Part shown: positions 10,798 to 21,750 of the stretch, piece by piece
Layout of the letters: each line of letters begins with the position of its first letter
Position numbering within the stretch: position 1 is the first letter of the stretch
Assembly (NCBI RefSeq): GCF_947172395.1
Contig: NC_069105.1
Span: forward strand, 7,268,971-7,332,970
Direction: 5' to 3'
Length of the DNA stretch: 64,000 nt
Source of the DNA: Bicyclus anynana
Taxonomy: Eukaryota > Arthropoda > Insecta > Lepidoptera > Nymphalidae
Position numbers and translations under genes: made by a program
The notes under the pieces: generated by a model
Told to the model about the DNA's origin: nothing
What the model saw: only the letters and a program-made list of their open reading frames with translations
Databases searched by the model: none

Positions 10798-13700
10798 TTA
10801 CATTAATTTTTCATTGAACTTCCTTTTCTTGTTACGTTTACCGATTTTATTCTTATTAATCTTCTGCTTAGGCTGTTTTATTCTCTCGCGGGCAGCCATC
10901 TTTAGTCTTTGGCTCTTCTTGTTCATTTTCTTCTCTTGTTTAACATTTTGTCTATGGACATCGGCTTGGGTTTTCAGTTTATGGTTACTTCGCATTTTAT
11001 GTTGACTACCCTCTTTGGCTGTTAAACCTGCATACTCTACATCGTCTATTGGCCTTCTGACAAACTTTCCAACGCTGTTGTCATTGTTTTGGTTATTTCT
11101 CTTCCCAAATTTATTTTGTCTATTCTTTCTTAACTCATATTGCTCGTTATTTTTGTTTCCAAATCCATTTTGCTTATTCTTGTTGTCTTGTTTGGCTTTA
11201 TCGAATCGTCCTTTTTTCATGTAACTCTCGTCTGGCGCGGAATTGTGTTTTCTTTTTCTATTTTTTCTTGGATTCTCTTGTTCTTTGCCTTGACTTGCTA
11301 ACGGATTATTTGCTATTGACTTCTCTAATCTCTTCTTTCTTGCGTTCAGGGCTGTTCGGTCTTCGATTGAGAAAGATACGATGGGTCTCTGAAACATAAA
11401 AAATAGAATAGGTATTAAGTTATCAATATTATAAAGACGTAAAGCTTGTTGTGTTGTAGGGGGTAATCTCTTATCTACTAACCAAAATTTGAACACTGCT
11501 ACATTTTCACCAAGTAACATAAGCTATATTTTATCCCCAGTATCGAGAACGACGCGGGTTAAACCGTAGGGCGTGTCCAAGTAAATAATATAAAAGCAAA
11601 ATCGTGTTAATCGTTAATGTTTACGTTTGGGGCTATAAAGTTATCTGAGTGAAAATTATTTCATTTCTCATCATAACATAACTTAATGCATAATATAAAA
11701 TACCAAAAACCATTTAACTTTAATTGTAATTTAAGCAATAAAATTCTCCATGAATCACTGTAACCACTTAACTGGATAATAAAACAATGTCCAATATCTT
11801 AAGTTAATGAATGTTTTGAATTGTAGTAATTAACATTTATTTATTTACAAGAAAAAATACGTGTGGCACTCGGGGTCGCGGTATAGCTATTACATATAAT
11901 TTTTTTCAACTTATGGAATTATAATTATTATTTAAATAATTTTTTAATTATTTTTTTAAAGAAAATAATAAATAGATAAAAATATCTTTACGTTAAGCTG
12001 GAATTGAACTCTGGTTTAATTAGTGTGCCACTATTCTATTTGAGTCGATATGACAGCGTCGAGAAGTGGTAACTTGATGCTGGCTTGGGTGTTGGGTTTA
12101 TTTTCGTTACGAAATTTCTTGATTCGGCGCCGCGCTCAAAGCCCGAGATAAAAGCTATGCAATAGCTTAAAAAAGGTTATAAAAAATTAATCCGACGCTC
12201 CGTTAGCAAGGTTTTTGATTGTCCAAGCAATCGGTGGTCAGGACTCTAGAGCGAGGAACTACATAAAAATACGTCTCAAGCAACACTGCATTCTGTATCC
12301 AACCCTTGATCCAACAGTCAAGCGAAAGCTTCTTTAGGTGTCGAAAGCTTTCGCTGTTTTTTTAGAAGTTAGTTAGTTAGTTGACTAAAATATAACCTGA
12401 TGTTGTGATGATGCAATCTAAGACGGAAGCGGACTAATTTGTTAGGAGGAGGATGAAAATTGATTCGGTTTCAACACATTTTATCGGAACGCTAAATCGC
12501 AAAGAAAGGTATATTTGCAAAAGGATTTTTTGCTTTTGTTGTACTAGTGTGATAGGTGTCAAGTTAACATCGAAAGCCTTGTCATCCGAAAGTTAAAAAT
12601 CTATATTTTTAGCAGACCCAGAAGTGGATGACAAAAATAAGAAAACTAATTTCGAAAAAGGAATTTACATATTTGTCAGGACAACTTAATTAACAAATTA
12701 AAGTAACCAAAATAAGACCCTATAGAATGGCAGAGAATACCTTGAGCAGTCCCAAGCCTATCCCAAGTAACCCATAAAGTTACACACCAAAAAAGGGGAC
12801 GGTTCGAACGTCACGAGTATACTGAATATGGCCTTATATCGCCAGTCGTTCCCGCCCGATCGCTACCCCTCTCTAACTCCCTACTCTTTACGGAAACAAG
12901 TCGCGCAACCAAGCGTCGGCACGAGCCAACACGAGATCGAGGGGCATCATAACCGTCTCAGACTACTACTTCCTACAATATCTAAGTATTTTTTTTTATT
13001 ACTTACATTATTTTTGTCGAATATATCGGGATTGTTGTTCAGTTTCCTCAGACACAGCAGAGCATCTTCGTGGCGAGTGAACATGACGAAGCCGTAACCC
13101 TTTGACCTGGTTTATAGGAAAATACTGATTAACACATTCGCTGCGGTACGAGGTCGATCACCACTTAGTTTAGTACGAGGTCAATTGACCTCGTACGCAG
13201 CTTCAATGTAAGAGTTACGAGGTCGATTAACCTCGTTCCGCACCACATAATTTAGTGCGAGGTCAATTGACCTCGTACGCAGCCTCAATGTAAGAGTTAC
13301 GAGGTCGATAAACCTCGTTCCGCACCACATAGTTTAGTACGAGGTCAAAAAACCACGTACCACACCAGGGGAAAGTACAGAAATATCAGAACCGCAGCGA
13401 ACGTATTAAAACAATAATCTGGTACATCTATCAGGCCTAAAACTGCCTGACCTGATTGGATTCAAACGGAAATATTGGCATTTTTCTTGTGCCAATTCAC
13501 AAAATTCTCTTAACCTGTATGTTGCAACCACTGGTGGGTGATTATGTAATTTGATTGGATCCGTTTGGCAACTCCATTTAATGTAACGTATGTCGAATTA
13601 CAATCGGGTGGCTAAATAATAACTATGGGTCTCATAAGAAGGCTCAGAGTCACACAGCGGGCGATGGAACGAGCTATGTTAGGAGTATCTCTGCGTGATC

Positions 13701-16700
13701 GAATCTGAAATGAGGAGATCCGCAGAAGAATTAAAGTTTTTAGACCAAAGACAGGTGGACTGACGACATCAAGCGAGTCGCAAGGATTTTCTGTATGCAG
13801 GCGGCTCAGGATCGTGTGGTTTGGAAGTCCCTACAAACGTCCTAGTGCTGCAGTGGACGTCCATCTGATATGACGATGATATTGATAACGTCGAATAAAT
13901 GTCATATCCCTACCTAGGTAGTCAAACCTGTCGTTTCAAAAGCGCAAGTAAACTAAGCTTAAAGTAAATGATTATTTCGATTTTGGGCCTAGAGTCACAG
14001 TCAAACTTGTCGTTTCAAAAGCGCAAGCTAGAAGTAAATGAATTTTGATTATGATTTCGATTTTGGGCCGTCGATTCTCTTTCTACAATCGCAAACGCTA
14101 CGACGTAGTGAGGCGGCAGGTCGGACACTACTATACGGTAGCGGGATACGAATGATGATGAAGAGACATTACGGATGCTTCCCGTCCCTGGCCAGCGGCG
14201 CGCGCAGGTCCCTCATGACGCGGCACTCGGTGACGACGGCGCGCTCGCCCGCCTCGCGCGCGCACACTCTGCGCAGCGCGCTGTCGTCGTAGTGAGGCGG
14301 CAGGTTCGACACTACTATGCGGTAGCGGGATACGAATCTGTTGACAAGTATTTTTACAAGTGATACAACTAAAAGTATAAAGAAAATCCGAAAGCCACGT
14401 GTAACAGACGTTTTTAAAAAGGTAAAAAGGTTGAAATGGCGCTGGATTGGACATGTTTGGTCCAAAGAGGTCATACAATGGTACCCCAGAGATGGGAAAA
14501 GGAGGCAAGGACGACCACACAAAAGATGAGAAGATACCTGCCTAAAGGATGGCGAAGAAAAGCTAAAGACCGAGTAGAGTGGCAAAGTCTGGATGAGGCC
14601 TGTCGAAGGACAACCTGACTGCTCTGGTGTAATAGAAATTAAGCAATAGTATTAAGTATAATATCTATACTAATATTATAAAGCTGAAGAGTTTGTTTGT
14701 TTGATTGATTGAACGCGCTAATCTCAGGAACTACTGGTCTGATTTGAAAAATTATTTCAGTGTTAGTTATCCCATTTATCGAGGAAGGCTATAGGCTATA
14801 TATTATTATCCCCGTATTTTTACCGGAACGGGAAGCACGCGGGTGAAACCGCGCGGCGTCGGCTAGTTTAGACTAAACATACTTTGAAGCAATGTTTAGT
14901 GTTAGATAAGACGAAAAGTATACCTGTTCAAGTTCTTGAGCATCTGGGTCTTGCTTCGCTCCAGCGTGAGACGTTTGGACATGTCGGAGGCAGACACGCC
15001 CAGCGCCGCCTTCGTGCCCGCCACGATCACTGAGTATACACAATCAAATACTTATCTATATCTATTAATAAATACAACCACGGCAAAAAGCGAAATTGTA
15101 GTCATCCACAAAAACTAAATTGTTCACCAGAGAACTGTTTTCAGTTTATTTCAAAAAATGATAACTAGCATATTTGTTAACTTATACTCACGATTTTTAG
15201 ACATTAAACTTGTTATTTTTTTCTAAATATCATTTTAACACTGAAATCTCATTCTAACCATTTATTTGCCAAAATTTTGTTGAGTACGATATTTTGAACT
15301 ATTTTTCAGAGTAGAAATTCATGTCCATTTTACACCGTACAAAAAAGAAATTTTTAAAGAGCTCTTTAACCGACGAACACAATTACACCTATGAAACATC
15401 TATTCCATAGACCCAGTTTTATAATCTCATTAGATCGTTGATCATATAGTTTAACACAAAAGTAACGTCTAGCGAGGCAGGTCCTTAGTCTGAGGCATAA
15501 ACTGACCTCCCTCCTTAACAAGGTACAGGTTCCGGTTGTCCTTGGGCTGCTTCTTGTCCCCCTTCTGCAGGTTCTCCCTCTTCAGAGCCGGCTTGACCTG
15601 CAGCACCTGGCCTTCCAGACGCAACTGCTCCGCCGGGAGGGACAGGAAACTCTCCGCGTCATCTTTGTTCTGCACAACAAATGGAGAATATTTAACAACT
15701 GGTTCTAGGGTCCGTGGATTCTCGATGTGTACTGTTTACCAATACTAAAAATGAGGGTATAAATCGCTAGCCATTTCATACTTAATAATAATTATAATTA
15801 ACTTGTTCGAAATAATGAAAATAAATTCGATTAATAAGCTTAGAACATTTTAGATATAGTTAATAATATTTTGAATAATGTTTTATAAACAAACAATACG
15901 TAATTTAAAATAAATAAGTTATGAACTGACATGCGATATCTTCATTTGTAATGGGGATGATGACTAGGTTTGAATATATTGATTTTTATGATACATTCGG
16001 GTAAATAAAGTCAGTGTTAACTAATTTTTACATAAAAAGCAACGATTGTCTGGATATTTAAAAAATTAATAAGATAATAAAATTATAAAATCTATTAAAA
16101 ATCTTTTATCATAATTAGATGAAAATTCATACAGTTTTAGCTTCCTTACATTAAATGTGTAATTTTTCAATAAATGAACTATAAACATAAACGCACAAAT
16201 AACAAAGATATTAGTAATTTTGTTTGAACGCCCATACAAACCTAACGATCAGCGAGCCAATGACGTCACTAAATCGTGCCATTTTGTATGGAGCATTTTT
16301 CAGGGATCCGCGGCAGCGCCGCAAATCTGACCCTTTAAATCCCTGTAGCTCCGAAAGTAATGATCGCAGATACCCTGTTCCTTTTACAAAATTGCTATAC
16401 TATTAGTATACTCTTAATTTATATACAATTTAAAAAAATGTCATCATCCCTATTTGTTTGTTGGCAAACAGTACACATCAATTAATGCTGTAAAATGTTT
16501 TTCAGATAACATGGATACAATGACAGTTACCTGTATGACGTTCATAATACGTTTTGACGGCCTCCGTGGCGCAGAGGTATGCGCGGTGGATTTACAAAAC
16601 GGAGGTCCTGGGTTCGATCCCCGGCTGGGCAGATTAAGATTTTCTTAATTAGTCCAGGTCTGGCTGGTGGAAGGCTTTGGCCGTGGCTAGTTACCACCCT

Positions 16701-19700
16701 ACCGACAAAGACGTATCGCCAAGCGATTTAGCGTTCCGGTACGATGCCGTGTAGAAACCGAAAGGGGTGTGGATTTTCATCCTCCTCCTAACAAGTTAGC
16801 CCGCTTCCATCTTAGACTGCATCATCACTTACCATAGGTGAGATTGTAGTCAAGGGCTAACTTGTAAAGAATTAAAAAAAAAAAAAAAAAACGTACTATT
16901 ATCGTGAATCGCAGCAAACTTTTAAGAGTGAAACAAACTGTTACCCGCATGAAACGAAATGTAGTAGAAGTGATCTTATGTTAGTGGCGATCACAATAGA
17001 TTAATTTAGGGTAGAGGTAGGGTAGGGGTAGGGTAGGGTAGGGTAGGGGTAGGGTAGGGTAGGGGTAGGGTAGGGTAGGGTAGGGTAGGGTAGGGGTAGA
17101 GGTATAGAAGGGTAGAGTAGGGATAGAGAATAAGTGCACTTATGTCAAAACGAAGCTTGACCGGGTCCGCTAGTATACAAATAAATACAAACAATAAATA
17201 TAACTTACAACAAATTTAACGAATCCAGACCCTTTGGAGTGTTCAGTGAGTTTGTCCACACAGATGAGAGCGTACTTGACGGGGCCGGTGGTCTCTGCGA
17301 ACGCTTGCAACTGCTCGTTGTTGACTGAGAAGGGTATGTTCGTCAGGAACACTGTGCAGCCGTCTTCAGCATCGTTTAGCTTTACCCTGGGGAATGTTAC
17401 AAAATCGATTGGGAAAAAGTTTTGACGTCGAGAAGAAACAAAAATAAAATCGACATGAATTAATGTTTTCGGGACATGGGCACGGAACATGCAACAAAAC
17501 ACAGAATTTGTTTCTGGATATATTAGCGTTTCGAGACATATATCTAGCAAAGGGTGTTAACAGTTAGTTGTATAAGGTTGGGATTTATTTTTAATAGTTA
17601 TAATAATTTTTGCATATATGCTTATATATAGCTATAGAGACAAATCAAATATCTTAGCTCTCCATCAATTCACAATCAGGTACATCTCGAGGCAGAGTGG
17701 ATTCTTGTAAGCTGAGTGTAAGGTTCAGGAGTTCCTTTGCCCTTTTTAAAAAAATATATCACTCAATTTCATAGGTGTAATCATTGAGGTACTGTGTACT
17801 ACATAAGTATATTAAATATATCCACCGTTTAAAATCTGGCTGTGTGCTGGTAACACTCTTCCCGTCGTCATCTTCTGGATCCCCTGCCTCCTTATCATCA
17901 TCCTCATCCTCATCCTCCTCATCACTCTCATCACCAGCACTATCCTCTTCATCATTATCATCGTCATCCTCAGATTTTACTTTGTCTTCTTCAGAATCAC
18001 TCGCATCCTCACCATCACTACTATCTCCAGATTCACCTAAAATCATAGTTTACAATTGCTCAAATTTCATGTACATATTTATATACCTGCAAGATTTATT
18101 GCTGCTACTACACAAGAATAAAGTAAATAAAGATAAACATAAGAATAAACACAGTATTCCAAATTAATGCACTTAATTTCATTATTATTCAAGGTTAAAG
18201 TACTATTTATTTGATGTTGAATGGTCAAGTGATATCTCTAACATAAATAAAATTAGCGGATGTCCTGAAATATCACCTAATCAGTAGTTCCAGTTCCTAT
18301 TAGTGGAGTGTATTTGTAAGAGTGAAATGTATTTTAATAGTGTAGAGAACACTAATAAAAATACATTTCCAAAGTTTAAATAAAGATTCACTGACTGGCT
18401 GTGGATTCAGAGGTTTTTTAAGTCAAATGGCACTCCACTACATTGGAATATCGAGATCGAATATAGCCTGTTACTTGCTGAGAAAGTAGTTTTCCATTGG
18501 TGAAAGAATGGTCACAATAATTGTAGAGTCTATTCATTACAAACAAAAAATCTCTTTATAACATTGGTGTAAAATATGGATGAATAATATGAATATAATA
18601 AAAAGTGAAAACACTTACTCTTAATCTCATCTTTAACATCATCTGTGGACACATTCATGGGAGTGTCATCATCACTGTCAGACTCTTCCTTCTTAATGCT
18701 ATCCTCCAACTCTATTTGTTTGTTTACCACATGCTGCATGTACTGATTCTTTGGGACCGCCCAATCCACTGATATTGGTCGGCCTGAATGCAGAAAATTA
18801 ATACATCTATACTTATAATAAATCTGTAAAGAGGTCAATTCTGTACATAAAATATATTTCCAAAATAACCATCGGGGGGTGATTAGTGATCTATACTGAT
18901 GCCGAAAATGCAATAAGTAAAATTTTCGGCTGTCTGTCTGTATGTTTGTTATAGAAACAAAAACTACTCGACGGATTTTTATGAAACTTGCTACAATTAT
19001 TCTTCATACTCCTGGGCAGGTTATAGTATTCTTTTCATCACACAATGATCAATAGGAGCAGAGCAGTGAAGGGAAATATTGGGAAAACAGGAGAAGTTAC
19101 TCCATTTTTACAGCAATATCACTGTAAGGGCTGGATTAAAGAGGTCTAAGAGTGGACAAAGCCGCGCGCGTCCGCTAGTAAATAATAAATCAATAAAAAT
19201 TGTACTGTAGTATATTATAGAAGATAAATATTTACCTAAAAATGGTTTCATGTTAGTATTAGACAACGCCTCTTTAGCCATTTGCACATTCTTGAACAGC
19301 ACAAACCCACAGCCAACCATCTTTCCATCAGGTTTCTTCAGCAAACTGACCTCTTGCACAACTCCGTATGGCTCGAAATGCTGTTTCAATGTTTCTTCTG
19401 TGGCTTTGAATGATATGTTACGTATTATGAGGCGAGCTCTCCTGTTTAATCTGATCTGGTTTTTGTCTTCTTTAATGTTCTTTTTATCTTCTGTCTCATC
19501 TTCAGCTATAAACAGTAACATATTGTTCAATAAAGACAGAATATGTTGTGTTAAAAAAAAATACCAACTAAGTTGAGAGTCATAACGTAAAACTACAATT
19601 ATGTTTTATAAAAACATAAATTACAGTACAAAATGCCTCACAAGAACTGTTTTATAAATTAAGTTTGTTATTGTGTTAAATAGTACAGAGATTCTATATT

Positions 19701-21122
19701 TCCTTTATTTATTCCATTTTCTTCTTCAGTTCTTGATTTTGAAAAATAAAGCATGAAGCGAAGCACAAACCTGTACTTTATTAGTATAGTTACACTGTTT
19801 AATTTTTAACACACAACTCTTATAATATGCTCTATGGAATATATTATTTATTACATTATAATTAATTTTATTTTGGCCAATGTTTTATTGGATCAGATAT
19901 TAAAAATAAATATTATTAAAACTCATTTAACAACTATAAAACTAAATGATTATAATTTTTTTGTGTTATTGAATAATAAATAAACAAACACAAAAACTTT
20001 CCAATTTATAATATAGTTTATTATAATAAAACTAAGGCAGTTACTTTTGATGTCAGGTTTAGAGTCATCAGTCAGATCATAGTTGAAATATCTTGTGGGT
20101 TTTCCCTTTTTATTTTCTTCCTCATTGTATTTATGTTTAGGCACAGCCCAAGAAACAAATATAGGGCGACCTGTAAAAAAAATAAGTATATTCACCACAT
20201 TGTTTCTATTTAAGGATGTATTTAATTTATAGTGAGGAAAATGGTTGGTTTATAATTATACTAGCAGAGACTTTCTTGATGAGTACTGTTTACCAACAAA
20301 GAAATTAGAACTGAAAGTAGAAAATGCATGTCATTTCTTAACTTATTTAATTTAAGTTATGTATGGTTTGTTTATAAACTGATAAATAAAATATATTAAC
20401 CATATCTTGTTCTAAACTTATTAATTGATTCACAAAACATATCAGAGCAGGCTTAAAAGAAAGCACATTTAAACCTATTAACCTGTAAAAACAATGAGGG
20501 TATATTCTCACTGGGGAATACACTCGAAAAGCGAAATTATCACAGAACACATCTGCTTATAGTCATGACACTGATCGCAGATGAACCCAGAAGAGAAAAA
20601 AAAAAACTTATTAATCAAATTTATTTTCAATACAACAACAAGTCAAATATAATTATTATTAGGTGTGAAATGACTAGTGTTTTCAAGCCTCATTTTTAAT
20701 TTGTTTGTTGGTAAACAGTATTCATCACAAAAAGCCTTTGTAGATTTGATGAAAACTCAAATGTTTTCATCAAACCGATTTAGCTTTTTTAAAGTGATTC
20801 CACGGATTGTGCTATCAGTGACTGTCGTACTTAATTAATAATAAATAAGTTTACCTAAGAATGGTTTCTTATTTGTGGCAACCAGAGCTTTTTGAGCCAT
20901 GGGAACTTGAGTATAATGCACAAATGCTGAGCCTACAAGCTTTCCGTCCGGTTTCTTTAACAAATTAATCTCTTCCACTTTGCCATATTGAGAAAAATGC
21001 TCTTTCAGACTATTTTCAGTAGCTTTGAATGATACGTTTTTTATAATTAATCTGGCATTTTTGTTGACACCATCTTTGTATTTGGAGTTCGTTTCGGTAT
21101 CCACATTTTCCGCTTCAGACAT
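10798..21122 (-). CDS. RBM28: RBM28/Nop4-like nucleolar RNA-binding protein, 11 exons, 780 aa
   Basis: Exons (transcript order): 21122-20855, 20170-20045, 19505-19236, 18783-18619, 18036-17826, 17386-17209, 15669-15507, 15029-14924, 14337-14173, 13106-13007, 11388-10798. They sum to 2343 nt with all phases kept. The first RRM spans about 23-105 (ARLIIKN; KLVGSAFVHY) and the second about 155-240 (ARLIIRN; KMVGCGFVLF). An Asp/Glu/Ser linker follows (about 278-335), then a third RRM (TVFLTNIPFSV; GSGFVKFV) and a fourth from about 500 (YRIVVSNLPP, then GYGFVMF across the exon 9/10 join, RPIVSFSIEDR). The Lys/Arg/Asn-rich tail looks like a nucleolar signal. NRNLYLVKEG and AGTKAALGVSASDM are RBM28 linker signatures. 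The family acts in pre-rRNA processing for the 60S subunit and associates with snRNPs. Human RBM28 is 759 aa. The first two RRMs here closely resemble each other and share the same intron position, indicating an internal duplication. Introns are full of MITEs and LINE pieces. Confidence 0.9.
11530..13006. other. RBM28 intron 10 with repeat fragments
   Basis: 12222-12375 is a third decayed copy of the retroelement end seen at 4280. About 12398-12510 is a partial minus-strand SINE-A. The remainder is AT-rich and unassigned. Confidence 0.5.
13129..13409. mobile_element. TTAA-flanked MITE with palindromic 82-bp repeats (piggyBac-like)
   Basis: TTAA occurs at both ends (13129-13132, 13406-13409). 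The ends form inverted repeats sharing TTCGCTGCGGT, with the first bases CACA versus TACG. Inside are about 2.5 tandem units of 82 bp (13175, 13257, 13339), each built around ACGAGGTCAATTGACCTCGT or a close variant. TTAA duplication is the mark of piggyBac-type transposition. There is no transposase. It sits in RBM28 intron 9, only about 21 nt from the exon 10 acceptor. Confidence 0.7.
13628..13870 (+). mobile_element. RTE-type LINE 3' fragment
   Basis: Frames encode LRVTQRAMERAMLGVSLRDR and then NEEIRRRIKV, followed by CTGCAGTGGACGTCCATC near the end. This is the usual C-terminal end of lepidopteran RTE LINEs. A stop and frameshifts are present. A 3'-end fragment of the same kind is at 33995-34090. 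Confidence 0.65.
13921..14072. repeat. Tandem duplication, about 75-80 bp
   Basis: The blocks GTCGTTTCAAAAGCGCAAG and GATTTCGATTTTGGGCC occur in the same order at 13930-13995 and 14009-14070. It lies in the RBM28 intron just downstream (in + coordinates upstream) of the exon 9 copy. Confidence 0.65.
14096..14153 (-). repeat. Exon echo: partial copy of RBM28 exon 9
   Basis: This 58-bp stretch matches the 5' part of exon 9 (14280-14337) with a few differences. It starts at exactly the first base of the exon but lacks the AG acceptor. In transcript direction it begins 19 nt past the exon 9 donor. Confidence 0.75.
14380..14620 (+). mobile_element. RTE-type LINE fragment
   Basis: The plus frame reads VTDVFKKVKRLKWRWIGHVW and later YPRDGKRRQGRPHKR, a conserved C-terminal block of RTE LINEs. 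It breaks into another frame after about 14530. It lies in RBM28 intron 8. Confidence 0.65.
14664..14866 (+). mobile_element. Helitron-like non-autonomous element
   Basis: A|TCTATACTAATATTATAAAG ... GGCGTCGGCTAG|T, closely matching 4007-4202 in length and sequence. It ends about 58 bp from RBM28 exon 8. Confidence 0.55.
15280..15494. mobile_element. Diverged MITE-1 copy
   Basis: It shares GAGCTCTTTAACCGACGAAC, TTAGATCGTTGATCATATA and GTAACGTCTAGCGAGGCAGG with 6485-6622 and ends TTAGTCTGAG like MITE-1. The left end is degraded. Its right end is 13 nt from the edge of RBM28 exon 7. Confidence 0.65.
15727..16481. mobile_element. MITE-2 copy (TACTGTTTACCAA ends) interrupted by another MITE
   Basis: The left end TACTGTTTACCAATAC pairs with the right end (complement TACTGTTTGCCAACAAAC). 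Other copies with the same ends are at 20283-20722, 30185-30423 and, in a longer form, 31029-31670. The 15954-16450 element is inserted within this copy. Confidence 0.65.
15954..16450. mobile_element. MITE-3, about 497 bp, ends GGGATGATGAC
   Basis: It is bounded by GGGATGATGAC and its exact complement. The second copy is at 55158-55644 in UBR intron 11 and shares most of its length, including CCTGTAGCTCCGAAAGTAAT-like text. The exact target duplication was not resolved. Confidence 0.65.
16556..16893 (+). mobile_element. SINE-A (Metulj-like), full length, inserted in another repeat
   Basis: Head GGCCTCCGTGGCGCAGAGG, B-box GGTTCGATCCCC, body, and a tail ending in an A run (about 16874-16892). 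Flanks on both sides match the continuous sequence at about 37510-37620, which gives a related unoccupied site. It lies in RBM28 intron 6. Confidence 0.8.
17013..17110 (+). repeat. GGGTA/GGGGTA microsatellite with G-quadruplex pattern
   Basis: About 95 bp of tandem GGGTA and GGGGTA units: many runs of three or four G separated by two bases, which satisfies the G3+N1-7 quadruplex rule several times over. A C-rich mirror of the same theme is at about 40605-40675 inside a dispersed repeat. It lies in RBM28 intron 6, about 100 nt past the exon 6 donor. This is not the insect telomere unit TTAGG. Confidence 0.85.
18910..19185 (+). mobile_element. Dispersed element ending GCGTCCGCTAGT (Helitron-like)
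   Basis: It runs from a GTCTGTCTGTATGTTTGTTA side through CTCCTGGGCAGGTTATAGTA to GCGCGTCCGCTAG. An inverted, closely related copy is at 35081-35345. The CTAG|T end suggests a Helitron family distinct from 4007-4202. Confidence 0.5.
20283..20722. mobile_element. MITE-2 copy
   Basis: Ends TACTGTTTACCAACAAAG and (complement) TACTGTTTACCAACAAAC. The outer bases TGATGAG/TGATGAA also match. It lies in RBM28 intron 1, with no open frame. Confidence 0.65.
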
Positions 21123-21750
21123 TTTAATTAATTTTGATTAATTTTATATATTTTAGAAACGAGAAGCAGTATTTCTAACCCAACTTCTTAGCACGTGTTA
21201 GTTAGTATTTATATGTTTATATTGACTCCATTAAACGTTTGTAACTCCCTAAACGTATACAGCACATACACAATGCGATTTAATTAATTAAAAGAATTCG
21301 GTTTTACATTTTAATCCTATAATCCTACAAATAAAATAATTACACCGAACACCACTAATCACAACAAATAATTTAAAACATTAATGCCAGTTTGACATTG
21401 ACAGTTGATTAATGACTTTTTCAGTTCAGTAACTATTAGCTATTCGAGACCATTTCTTTTCGTGACGTTTGATTATTTGTAATTATTACAATTATTTTTA
21501 ATTATTACAATCATAGATAAACAATACATATACGATACAAAGGAAACGGTTTACAAAAATGTATATTCAAGTTTAATTTTTCTTCAAAAACCGTAAAGTT
21601 ATTATTTTACACAGCACACCGCTAGTCCCTAGTCCTAATCAAAACACAGCTGATTGTCATTTGTCAAAATAAGAAATTCATTTTCATTCCTCCTCAAAAA
21701 AATCAAATCAAAATAATAATACACTTGAACAAAAGTAACATTTATACAAC
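21123..21750. promoter_or_regulatory. Shared upstream region of RBM28 (-) and NDUFAF7 (+)
   Basis: The two start codons face away from each other across 628 bp, so this must hold both 5' untranslated regions and promoters. It is AT-rich; no TATA box placed well for either gene was identified. A divergent arrangement of a ribosome-biogenesis and a mitochondrial assembly gene suggests a bidirectional housekeeping promoter. Confidence 0.6.

Noticed and set aside
13175..13360. CRISPR-like array (regular 82-bp spacing with palindromes)
   Set aside because: Eukaryotic context, spacers are not unique, and the TTAA plus inverted ends show that it is a transposon.
16556..16640. tRNA gene
   Set aside because: A- and B-boxes are present but the sequence continues into a SINE body with an A tail and recurs many times; no proper cloverleaf.
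17013..17110. Interstitial telomere
   Set aside because: The unit is GGGTA/GGGGTA, not the insect TTAGG.
17784..18167. Serine-rich plus-strand frame
   Set aside because: Antisense of the acidic RBM28 exon 5 (GAT/GAA/TCA codons read backwards).
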